Below, in pieces: positions 1 through 9,952 of a stretch of DNA of 22,272 bases. The stretch is from assembly GCA_013365365.1 (NCBI GenBank), contig JABVXU010000758.1, forward strand, positions 1-22,272. Reading direction: 5' to 3'. Made by a program: the position numbers and the translations under genes. Position 1 is the first letter of the stretch; the number at the start of each line of letters is the position of its first letter. This DNA is from Cruorifilaria tuberocauda (lineage: Eukaryota; Nematoda; Chromadorea; Rhabditida; Onchocercidae). Below the pieces are notes generated by a model, which was given only the letters and a program-made list of their open reading frames with translations, searched no databases and was not told the origin of the DNA.

Positions 1-168
1 TTATTATCCATTTATTTTATTAATATTCAATCGTTCTTTGCTCCGTTATTTTTTTTCTGAATTTCGAATCCTAAATTAAACTAAAGTTTCATTTGATTCA
101 TTTTTGTTCTCCGGGATTTTCCTCCAGGGGACAAAAAAGGATCGAGCAATGAATGCATGAGAAAATCG
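1..168 (+). repeat. Left arm of the long terminal inverted repeat
   Basis: Reverse complement of 1290-1458. Differences are few: one base near 69, a small change in the A-run near 131, and one base near 151. Identity ends after GAGAAAATCG at 168. Confidence 0.85.
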
Positions 169-526
169 GAAAATGAAACTAGAAAGTTTAGGAAGAGCGC
201 AAAAATGACGAGAAGAAAAAAGAAACGAAAAAATTTAATTTAATCTTGAAAGCTATATGATTAAAAAGACTCAACAAAAATTTGTTTTATGCAAAAATTT
301 TAAGTTGAAAAAAAAAGAGCAAAAAATAAATTTGAAGTAAAAGTAGAAAAGAATGCAGTGAGGGAAAAAAGTGCTAGGGAAAAGTGAAATCAAAATATTT
401 TATTCAAATTCAATTTATCTCAAATATTTAATACCTGTAATTGCTTTCGTCATTTTTTATGAAATTCGTTATAGCATTTGTTTTAATTAATGAAAGAAGA
501 CTTAGTAGTTGTAATTTATTTTTGAA

Positions 527-935
527 AAGGTATAAAAAGTTATTGCGTTTACTTTTTACCTCTTTTCATTACAGAAAAGTTACTATACTGTAACTTACTT
601 TTGACCCTTTCTTCTACAAAAAGTTATTGTACGTCTTTCGATCTTTTTCTAATACAAAAAGCTGTTGTAATTTACCGTTGACTTTTTTTATTACAAAAAA
701 TTATTGTAATTTACTTTTGACTTTTTTTTTTACAAAAAAGTTACTATAACTTATTTTTGACCTTTTCTATTACAGAAAGTTATTGTAATTTACCTTTGAT
801 TTTTTTTATTGCAAAAAATTATTGTAATTTACTTCTAACCTTTTTATTACACAAAACTACGGTAGTTTACTTTTACTACGGTACTCGTTTTATTACAGAA
901 AATTACTTTAATTCACTGTTGACCTTTTTTATTTG
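527..935. repeat. ~40-bp minisatellite inside the inverted-repeat element, about 10 copies
   Basis: A unit of roughly 40 bp recurs with the core AAAGTTATTGTAATTTAC followed by TTTTGACCTTTTT and TATTACA. Recognisable cores start near 538, 579, 620, 661, 700, 738, 779, 819, 858 and 899. Copies differ by single substitutions and small length changes in the T and A runs. The open frame at 757-960 is a by-product of this repeat. Confidence 0.75.
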
Positions 936-1289
936 CTACTTTTCTTGGAAAATTAGATGAAAAAAAGTTTGCACTTTTTTCTGATAAATTTGCTTTATAA
1001 TTTTTATTTGGTATGATCAATTGTAAAACTGAAATATATAATTTCATGCGAGCGAACCGTAAAATTAATTATTTCTCATTAATAATACCGTATGCTATAC
1101 GGTAAGCTAATATAAATTTAGCTTAATACAAGATATTATTTCAAATTTAATATAAGTTATCATTTCATTTGTGCGGTATTTAAAAATATGATAGAGCTAT
1201 CAGATTGTATTTTACAGTTAAAATTAAAAATGGTGAATAACTTTTTTTTTTTGTAATGAAATGTGATTTAAAATATTTATGAAATTTTG

Positions 1290-1458
1290 CGATTTTCTCA
1301 TGCATTAATTGCTCGATCCTTTTTTTTTCCCTGGAGGAAAATCCCGGAGAACAAAAATGAATCAAATGAAACTTTAGTTTAATTTAGAATTCGAAATTCA
1401 GAAAAAAAAATAACGGAGCAAAGAACGATTGAATATTAATAAAATAAATGGATAATAA
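1290..1458 (-). repeat. Right arm of the long terminal inverted repeat
   Basis: Mirror of 1-168. The inner edge begins with CGATTTTCTC and the outer edge ends with GGATAATAA at 1458. The next bases (AAGAGTAAGG) could contain a target-site duplication, but the partner flank is outside the window. Confidence 0.85.
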
Positions 1459-1856
1459 AAGAGTAAGGTTTTTTTTTTTTCTGCATGATTAGCAAGCCAT
1501 TTCAATTATGATAATTTATTTTGATCAAATTTTATTTCAATTGGTTCATTGAAAAAAAAGGCATTTAAAGTTTTCGAAAATTTTTAACAAACTTTATCAG
1601 ATAGTACATTTCAAGTAAAAACTTATATCAGAAAAGAGTAGAAGAAAGGCAAATGAAAATAAAATGGAAAAAAAAAACAAAAAGGACAAGTATTACTAAA
1701 AGAGAAAAAGAAAAAAAGAAAGAGATGAAATATCATTTTTAAAGATTGCAAAAAAATAATTTCACAGAAATGTTTTATTAAAATTAAAAGTGTTGTTTGT
1801 GCGAAAAAAAAAATATTTAGCAAATGAATTACGGTACAAAGAATTTCGCAAATGCT

Positions 1857-2165
1857 TTTAATCGATTCATCTTGGTAAAAGTTAAGGTTAAAGGTTATCT
1901 CGGGAAGATAAACCTTAAACAATACAAATCTTATCAATCGATTCATTTTGGTAAAATTTAAGGTCGAAGGTTATTCCTGAGGAGATAAACCTTAAACAAT
2001 ATAAATTATTTTAATCGATTCATTTTGGATGAAGTTAAGGTTGAAGGTTATTCTCGAAAAGATAAACTTAAACAGTACAAATCCTTTTAATCGATTCATC
2101 TTGGAGGAAGTTATGATATTCTCGAAGAGTGGAGAAGTTAAGAGAGTTATTCTCGAGAAGATAAG
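1857..2165. repeat. 76-77-bp tandem repeat with an internal palindrome, about 4 copies
   Basis: AATCGATTCAT(C/T)TTGG recurs at 1860, 1936, 2013 and 2089, spaced 76, 77 and 76 bp. The first three copies carry TTAAGGTT..GGTTAT, then a short spacer, then GATAAACCTTAAAC, so each copy can form a hairpin. The fourth copy decays after about 2110. The 107-residue open frame on the minus strand at 1623-1946 overlaps this array and an A-rich flank and is not considered a gene. Confidence 0.8.
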
Positions 2166-2540
2166 TTGAAATAATATTCTGCAAGAAAATATAGAAAGAG
2201 TTTAAAATAGAAGTAAAATGATGATAATTTCAATTATTTTATTAAAGATAAAACTATCAATGACAGGGAAAAAACAATGGAAAATTGAGAAAGTTAAATA
2301 AAATTTAAAAGAAAAAAAGTTTTGCTAAAAAAATTTTATTAATTAATTAATGATTGAATTAAATGATTTGTAGATGGATACTAATTAGCATAAATATATA
2401 TAAAAATTAGAATAAACTATGCGAGGGATATAATGCTCAGAATATAATGAAACCTGTAATTGTTACATTTGTTATTCTGAAAGAATAGTTGTATCAATCG
2501 GTTTAGATTTTGAGGTGGTAAAGTTTCCGGCTAAAATTCA
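2166..2540. other. AT-rich intergenic stretch upstream of the kinase gene
   Basis: No coding pattern is visible. The last ~60 bases include AATTCAG followed by GTTCAG (around 2534-2547), which could be a trans-splice acceptor for the kinase mRNA. No promoter motif was recognised. Confidence 0.4.
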
Positions 2541-2575
2541 GGTTCAGGTTTGAGGTCAACTCAACTTGGTTCACT

Positions 2576-2612
2576 ATGACCTCAGCATATGATCACAGTG
2601 CTATGCCAGCTG
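2576..2612 (+). other. Proposed first coding exon of the kinase gene
   Basis: The exon at 3047 begins in phase with two bases (CG) and has an in-frame TAA just before its acceptor, so coding must start further upstream. ATG at 2576 or 2603 runs in frame to ATGCCAGCTG|GTATTA. Joined to CG it reads MPA-A-EDLLSANEI, close to how related nematode kinases begin. The frame is open upstream to 2522. This is inferred from phase and motif only; another first exon is possible. Confidence 0.55.
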
Positions 2613-5600
2613 GTATTATTTCTTTTGTGAAAGTTTTTTCTTTTGAATTGATAAAACGATTTTATTTTTTGATTCCATATTGTTTAACATATTTTCTCTG
2701 ATGCCTTCAAAATTTTTTACTGAAATGAAAATTTTGCTATTTCAATTTTATCAAAAAAAAAACAATTATACATATATGTATGCATGCACATGCATTACTG
2801 ATAAGAACTGATAAGAACTTTACTAAAAATTAAATAATATTAATTAAGAATTAATTGAAAGCTTTTATTGTTTAATTATCCCATCAATACTAATTTCATG
2901 TATTTTCAACAGGCAAAAAGCAAACCGAAATCGACTGAATTTATCATTTGAAAAATCAAATTTTATCAAAAAAAAAAAAAGAAAAATCATTGCAAGCATA
3001 TTTATTCTTTTTTAATAATTAAATTAGTTTAAATTAATTAATTAAGCGGAAGATTTATTGTCGGCAAATGAAATTATCATCGATCGTTTTATTGTGGAAG
3101 AAAAAATTGGTCAAGGAAGCTTTGGGCAAATTTATCGGTATTTGCATATTTATTTACCTATTTATCACTTCAATTTTATAAGCCACATTTACCAGTACAT
3201 TTATCAGTTGTAATAGTTAGATCATATTAATACTTAAATCATAATAATATGTAATACTTAAATCATGATCATATGTAATACTTAAATCATATTAATACTT
3301 AAATCATGATCATATGTCATACTTAAATCATATTAATATGTAATACTTAAACTGTATTATAAATACTTGAATCATAATAATATGTAATATTTAGATCATA
3401 TTAATATGTAATACTTAAACTGTATTATAAGTACTTAAATCGTATTAATGTGTAATACTTAAATCGTATTAATCTGTAATACTTAAATCGTATTAATGTG
3501 TAATACTTAAATCATATTATTACCAATTTTTTACTTCCGGCACTTTATCCAAAATAACAAAATAACTTAATTTAGTTGAGCTATTTTAATGGCAGATAAT
3601 TTAATTCTGATAAAGTTTTGATGAAATTACCCAAAAACTTAAATCATTACTTCCATCGCTTTCTCCATAATTTCCTAATTTAATTTCACTGAGACAACGA
3701 GGAAAAAGAAATGGCATAAATTAAAACAATTTAAACTAATTAGAAAATAACGAATAATGATTAATGATTAATTCACTTATAGCTTATATTCAATCAATAA
3801 ATTAATCGCTAATAAAATTAATTTGCATATTTCAATGACTTGAATAATCTAAACAAATTATCAATTCATAAGATTGATTAATATAAAATGTTTTCGAAAG
3901 TAAAAAGTGCAAATCTTAATACTCAGTCTTAATATTTTCCTCTTTCGCAATAAAACAAAACTGAAGAGCTTTTTCAATCAAATAAGCTTTAATATGAAAT
4001 GTAAATTAAAAATTTGAAGTTTTGATTGATTGAAATATTTTAGGGAAAAAAAAACAGGCGAGAAAAAGTTGAACAAAAAACGAGTTGAAATTTAATTAAA
4101 AATTTACGGGACAAAAAAAAACATAATGATATTATATTGTTCTATTATTTAGAAGTTGGAAATAAATCAAATAAGTTATTTGATCTTAAAGTTTTTCTTT
4201 AATTTTAACGCTTATCACATTTATCAACCGTTTTATATCACGGTTATCAGAGTTTAATCACATTTATAGAGGAAGAGATAAGCGTCGAAAACGAATTGTA
4301 GCAATAAAAATAGAGCCGGAATATCGCGGGGAATTGAGTAATGCGCCGAATGATCCACGTCGTTTAGTCATCGAGCAGCAAGTCCTCATGGCTTTACGTA
4401 AAAAGGTCATTTTATCATATCATTTCTGATAAAAAAAAGAGATAATAAGTGAATAAAACAATTTTAATTAATAATTCGCTTAAATTAGGAATTAATTAAT
4501 TAGACTGTAGAAAAGATTATTTTAAATCTTCATATCTTTTCATTTGAAATATTTGTTTATTTCTAAAATCATTTAATCATTTCATATAACTTAATATCAC
4601 TAAAATCACTTAATAACAACTTTCATGCTTAAGTCTATTTTATCCATGTAAATATTTAATTAATTTTTTAATTGATAAATTTGATAACAAATATATGATA
4701 TGTGATAAGAGAAAACTAACAATCAATACGTTATCACGATCATCTATGTCTAACTTAAATATTTATTATCAAATTTACTTGAAATTATTTTTAGCAATTA
4801 TTCTGAAATTCGAGAAGATTAAATTTAGAGAGAAAGAAAAAAAAAACTTTTCATGATATCAAACTTGAATATAATTTCGTTTTTCTTTTTTTGGAAAGTT
4901 TTATAATTTAATTCATATTTCATAATTTTAAAGTTTCATAATTCATAATTTAAATTCAAATTAATTTCAATTTAAAAATTATTTTTTTTTCAGAAGAAGT
5001 TTAAAATTTCTAATTAATTAATTAATTTTATAATTTATTTATTCTTAATTTTATAGTCAAATATACCAATGATATATGCAAGTGGTAAAACCAAAAAGCA
5101 CTATCCGTTCATTGTAATGCAAATATTGGGAAAAAATTTGACAACATTACGGAAGGAGCGACCGGAACCAAAATTTACTTTCTCAACGGCATTCCGGATC
5201 GGTGAACAAGTAGCTTATTACTATATTTCATCCGTTAAGTATATTTTTTTTCCACTTTTCCGATAACTTTTGATCAATAATAAAACTACTGTTTTTTATC
5301 ATTAAATAAAATAAAAGCGAGCAATTGAAATTAACCTATGACCTTGGGAATTTACTAATTTTAAAGTGCATAAGTATGTTAAAATTCCTGTTCTGTAACA
5401 ATGATAATAATAGTAATATTAATAATAATAAATAACAGTGATAATAATAATGATAAAATAATAATAATCGAGTGATAATGATAAAGTGATAATAATAAAA
5501 TAATAATAATAGCATTACAATAACAATTTAATAATAAAAATAATAATAAATCTTAATGATAATGGTGATAGTAATAACGGCAAATCATAGTAATGATAAT

Positions 5601-8600
5601 GATAACAATTATAATAGTGATAAAATCAATACTTATAAAACTGATTACGATAATAATCCTAGTAAATTACATATAAGGTGTCATATATCGTATAAAATTT
5701 ATTTTTTTATCAAAGGCAAAATTTTATCTAAACAAATTGAAAGATCTAAAATTGAATTCTAACAAATATGTTGGTAGTAGCATTTAATGTTTGTATAAAA
5801 ATAATAAAAATTAATTGATTGAAAATTAAAATTACAGGTGGCACATGCATTACAGTACTTGCATGAAGCAGGTTATATCCATCGTGATGTGAAACCATCA
5901 AACTGTTGTATTGGTATACCACCTGAGACAGCTATTGTTTATCTTGTTGATTTTGGTACTACTACTTTCTCCTTCAAACTTTTCCTTTTTTTTTTATTTT
6001 GTTATTTCTAATTTATAAATTTAAATGAATTTTTCAATTTCAAATTTTTTTGTTTTGTTTAATTTTATTTTATTTTTATTATTTAATATTTTTTCAATTT
6101 TAGCATAATTCTTGTCAATTCTTGCATTTGTTAATGTGGGAAATTGTCGAATAATCATATCATAATGATATATCAATTATATCAAGTAATCATGATTATA
6201 TTCTTTATGATTATATTGATTATATTATTTTTGTGATCAGAATGATATATCGATTATATCAAATATCAAATCATGGTATTTTTTAACGTGATCAGAATGA
6301 TTTATCAATTCTATCAAATAATCATATTATTTTCGTGATCAGAATAATATATCGATTATATCAAATAATTATATTAAATAATCATAGATCAGAATGATAA
6401 TACAACTAATATATCAAATAATGATATTCTTTTAACGTGATCAGAATGATAATTCGATTATATCAAATAATCATATCATTTTTATGATCAGAATGTTTTA
6501 TCGATTATATCAAATAATCATATTATTTTCATGATCACAATAATATATTAATTATATCAATTAGTCATATCATAAATATTCTTTTCATGATAAGAATGAT
6601 TATATTAGTTATATCAAATAATCATATGCTTTTCATGATCAGAATATATGTATATCAATTATATCAAATAATCTTATCATTTTCGTTATCAGAATATAAA
6701 TATCGAATATATCAAATAGTCATATTCTTTTTGTCTTTCTTTTTTTTCCCTCAATTTCATTCAAAAAAAAGAACGACAAAGTAAAAAGATAAAATAGTTG
6801 CAAACAAATCATCCGTTACTAATTGCTAATTAATTTAAATGCAAAGAATGAAAAAAAAAAAAGTGTAAATGAACTTTTAATTTATTTCAATTTTTGAAGT
6901 TTTTAATTCACTTACACTTTTTTTTTGAGTTTTTAATTCACTTACACTTTTTTTTTTGAGTTTTTAATTTGCTTGCACTTTTTTTACCTTAATCAAATCT
7001 TTTTTTTTCTTTTGATTTGAAAAAAAAAATTCAAGAAATTTCAATTTTATCATTTAAAGGAATGTGTCGAAAGATCATTGATTCAACCGGTAAATGGCAT
7101 ATGCCACGATTAAAATCAGCATTTAAGGGAACTTTACGCTACGCTTCACTGAATGCAATTGTCACACATCAATGTGGACCATCAGATGATATGATGGGAT
7201 GGATTTATTCCATTGTAAGATTTCAAAATACTAGTGATAAGATGATGATAAGTGAATTTGATAACAATATTTTCAATTAATTTCTCATTAAAATTATTTT
7301 CATTAACTCATTTCATTGTTTCATTTTTGGAATTTTTTTTAATTTTAAAGAAGTAATTATTAAATTTTAAGTATTGATAAAGTTTTTTTTTTTGCTACAG
7401 TATTTGATATTGCATTAATTAATCTAATTAAATAATTAAATTAACAAAAATAACTGATAATGAAGAATTGATGCATATTTATTGATTGTATTTTTTAATA
7501 ATAATTAATTGAGAAAAATAGAAAGTTGATAAAATTTAATGTTTAATATGTAAATTTTGTGTTTGATAAGCATTATACGTATCGATCGACCTATGTCTGA
7601 ACTATATCTGAGTAAAGTACCCATATCTGAGTAAGGTAATAATCATAATCATGATAATATAAATAATAATATCTGTCGTGAAAATTTAAATTAGGAATTT
7701 TTTTGAATTTGATTTAGTTCGATTCACGAACAGTTTATTTGTTAGGAAGTTATTCCTTAGGCTAGTAGAACCAATAATTTCTCGTTTGTTGAAATTTGAG
7801 TTGAAGGACAAGCCAAAGTAATAATATTTTATTTCATAATATCTGAATAAGGTAAATATCATAATCATGATATAGATATACAAAATAATAATATCTGGGT
7901 AAAGTAATAATCATAATCATAATAACATTAGTAACAATAATAATAATATAGCATTATATATATTATGTTCCTATTATCTGAGTAAAGTAATAATCATAAT
8001 CATGATAATATTAATAACAATAATAATAATATAGCATTATATATATTATGTTCCTACTACCTGAGTAAAATAATAATCATAATCATGATAATATTAATAA
8101 TATATCATCATATATACACTGTTCCTATTATCTGAGTAAAATAATAATCATAATCATAATAATATTAATAACAATCATAACAATATAGCATTCCCATTAC
8201 TGAGTAAAATAATAATCATAATCATGATAATAATAATTAGAAGATAAAAAAAAAACATTTAAATTAATAGAGAGATATGAGAGTAACTTTTTTAATTTAA
8301 TTTTTACTTGATTAATTTCTTTTTGTCCTCTCTTATTTCCTTCCGGTATATCAGTAATAATTTTTTTTAAACGAGCATTTATCAGCTAAATGTGATATAA
8401 GAGTGATAGTGATGATAATAAGTGATAGAAGAGTGATAAATTTCTTCAGATTGAATTAGCATTATCAAAATTGCCGTGGGCAAAGAGTACACCCCGTGAT
8501 ATGGTACAACAAAAGTCAACAATTACCGGTGAAGAATTATGTGCTGAAATGCCACCACCATTTCTGCAATGTCATAATTACATTCGAAGTTTAAAACCAA

Positions 8601-8707
8601 CTGAAATGCCACGACATAGTTTTATCAATGAATGCCTTAAACGATGTATTCCATTAAATGTTAAACCAAATGATCCATATGATTGGGAAATTATCGATAA
8701 TAAATAA
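2576..8707 (+). CDS. CK1/TTBK-superfamily Ser/Thr protein kinase, 7 exons, model 315 aa
   Basis: The proposed join is 2576-2612, 3047-3137, 4270-4405, 5057-5209, 5838-5955, 7060-7214 and 8450-8707. It gives 948 bases, phases matching at every junction, stop TAA. The protein is nearly all kinase domain. It has a glycine-rich loop GQGSFG (34-39), VAIK lysine 56, a probable helix-C Glu78, catalytic loop HRDVKPSN (154-161), VDFG with Asp177, and KGTLRYASLN (201-210) in place of APE, which is the hallmark of the CK1/TTBK group. PW at 239-240 and the C-lobe follow. The family phosphorylates Ser/Thr, and all main catalytic residues are present, so activity is expected. It lacks the long tail of vertebrate TTBKs. 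Nematodes have many compact kinases of this type, often in the male germline; that role here is inference. The first exon is the least certain part: Met codons lie at 2576 and 2603. The donor at 4406 (GTCATT) is weak. Confidence 0.88.
3225..3520. repeat. ~20-24-bp minisatellite in the second intron of the kinase gene
   Basis: Repeated TAATACTTAAATCATATTAA, with variants CATGATCATATG, CTGTATTATAAG and CGTATTAATGTG, fills this part of the 3138-4269 intron. About a dozen imperfect copies are present. No coding potential. Confidence 0.75.
5400..5640. repeat. ATAATGATA-type low-complexity tract in a kinase intron
   Basis: The intron between 5209 and 5838 contains a long run of AATAATAAT, GATAATGATAA and GTGATAATAATAA variants without a fixed unit. 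The frame at 5556-5762 arises from it and continues through ordinary intron sequence. Confidence 0.6.
6150..6735. repeat. ~48-50-bp minisatellite in a kinase intron, about 11 copies
   Basis: The unit is approximately GATCAGAATGATATATCGAT, then TATATCAAATAATCATATTATTTTCGT. GATCAGAAT-like cores occur near 6236, 6290, 6338, 6388, 6438, 6486, 6533, 6590, 6638 and 6687. It lies in the 5956-7059 intron, between the DFG exon and the activation-segment exon. Confidence 0.75.
7596..8235. repeat. ~70-83-bp tandem array in the last kinase intron, interrupted by a unique segment
   Basis: The unit is TATCTGAGTAAAGTAATAAT, then CATAATCATGATAATATTAATAACAATAATAATATAGCAT. Clear GAGTAAA starts fall at 7980, 8063, 8134 and 8202, with shorter copies from 7600 to 7660 and from 7840 to 7900. 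About 160 bp of unrelated sequence (roughly 7678-7838) splits the array. Copies share AATAATCATAATCATGATAA almost exactly, which suggests recent turnover. Confidence 0.75.
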
Positions 8708-8723
8708 ATTTTTCTCTCTATCA

Positions 8724-8744
8724 CTCTCTCTCTCTCTCTCTCTC
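8724..8744 (+). repeat. (CT)n microsatellite in the kinase 3' UTR
   Basis: An uninterrupted CTCTCTCTCT run begins shortly after the kinase stop codon at 8707. It gives the antisense strand a spurious Arg-Glu repeat frame at 8578-8787. Confidence 0.85.
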
Positions 8745-8852
8745 GCTCAATTTTATCTTTTATCTTTTTTCTGATAATAACATTCATGACTATATTACTC
8801 TTTTTAATAGTAAATGTAAAACGATGAAAATTAAATCTGATCCGAAAATTCT

Positions 8853-8858
8853 AATAAA
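8853..8858 (+). terminator. Poly(A) signal candidate for the kinase gene
   Basis: AATAAA lies 146 bp after the stop codon, a usual distance for a nematode 3' UTR. Cleavage would be expected around 8870-8880. Confidence 0.55.
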
Positions 8859-9079
8859 GTATAAAATAAGCATAAGTAAATTATCTAAAAGTTATATGGT
8901 AAATAGAATTAAATTTAGCAAGTGCAGATTTCGTCCTATCAGATATGAAATAGAGATCGTTTTCGATTAATCTGAATGAAAGAGAGACACTTATCTCTTA
9001 TCTCTATTTATCCCATAATACCTGGGGCTGAAACTATTTCAACATGCTTTCCTGATACCGAAAAGTTCTAACAAAGAAA

Positions 9080-9952
9080 CCTACTTTATTAAATGCAACA
9101 TAACTTGTAATGTTAGCTACAACTACAGAAATATAAAAAATAATTTATTGTTGAAAGAAATTTTTTTAACAAACATAATATGCTGCGGCCTAACTTTCCA
9201 AACAATTCAGTAGCACTCAAATCAACGCATATCGAGATGAAAAAAACTTCAACTCCATAGAAAAAGAACACAGATAGTATACACAACGGCAAAAAACTCA
9301 CCTTTGCATCAAAAACCGCAAACATAATTCTTTAAAAAAAAGGATTAATTACAAACCGCAACAGCAAAAAAAAAAGTGCCATGTTATTGAAAATCGAAAA
9401 ATATAACGAGTGCTACGTTGAAATCGTATGAAAAAGATTATCGAAGGACGATTTTTAATGGAAAATAACTTAAAGGATGAGATTACATAGAAAAACGATT
9501 TTTTTTTTCAACTTATGATCCTAATTCTTAAGAAATTTATGGAAAAAGATTTTGAAAAAAAAATGCTATCGATAGATCGGTTGAAAAAGCCGCAAACCAA
9601 TCATATAAAATGAAATAATTTAAACATTATCAATTCAATATCATCATCAAAATATGACGATAATACATCATGAAGTAGATATTTCCGTCCAAACAAAAAA
9701 AAATACGCATTGCTATGAATGAAAGAAGAATAAATCGCCGACAAAGCGGTGCAAAAAACATCAACGGGGCGGGGAAAGAAAGAAAATAAGAAACTCCAAA
9801 CAGAAATCGTATCATTGGAAATAATTATCAGTTATTATATTGTGCAAATAAAGAGTGATGCAGAATCAAATCAGCACTTTTAAAACACCGTTTGTTCGTT
9901 TTTTTTTTTTTTGATAATTCAAAGCCAAATTTCTTTCCTAAACAGCTCAATT
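9080..9952 (-). other. Probable 3' UTR / convergent intergenic region
   Basis: On the minus strand this is T-rich sequence directly after the NADAR-gene stop at 9953. Minus-strand AATAAA copies occur at 9143-9148 and 9083-9088, which would give a 3' UTR of about 0.8-0.9 kb. Two small minus-strand open frames (9113-9325, 9630-9815) encode Phe/Leu/Cys-rich strings without recognisable features and look like chance frames in T-rich UTR. Only about 200 bp then separate the two convergent genes. The UTR assignment is inference. Confidence 0.4.

Larger units (their letters stand above)
1..1458. mobile_element. Inverted-repeat element (MITE/foldback-like) with internal minisatellite
   Basis: The first ~168 bases reappear as a reverse complement at 1290-1458, with only a handful of mismatches. 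For example, TTATTATCC at 1-9 pairs with GGATAATAA at 1450-1458. The arms enclose ~1.1 kb, of which about 400 bp is a tandem repeat. No transposase reading frame is visible inside; the small open frames there are AT-rich chance frames. This arrangement fits a non-autonomous DNA transposon with long terminal inverted repeats, or a foldback element. The left arm starts at the window edge, so the true left end and any target-site duplication cannot be seen. The high arm identity suggests a fairly young element or ongoing gene conversion between the arms. Confidence 0.8.

Noticed and set aside
1623..1946. 107-codon minus-strand frame
   Set aside because: Composed of Phe/Leu/Ile runs from A-rich plus-strand DNA and overlapping a tandem repeat; no start context, domain or splice signals.
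4409..5056. Possible additional kinase exon within the large third intron
   Set aside because: The exon phases on either side already join exactly (RKK then SNIPMIYASG), giving continuous kinase sequence.
8578..8787. Minus-strand frame with an Arg-Glu repeat
   Set aside because: Antisense to the last kinase exon; the ERERERE run is the (CT)n microsatellite read backwards.
9113..9815. Two minus-strand small proteins downstream of the NADAR gene
   Set aside because: T-rich 3'-UTR-like DNA with Phe/Leu/Cys-rich chance frames; poly(A) signals on the same strand suit a long 3' UTR better.
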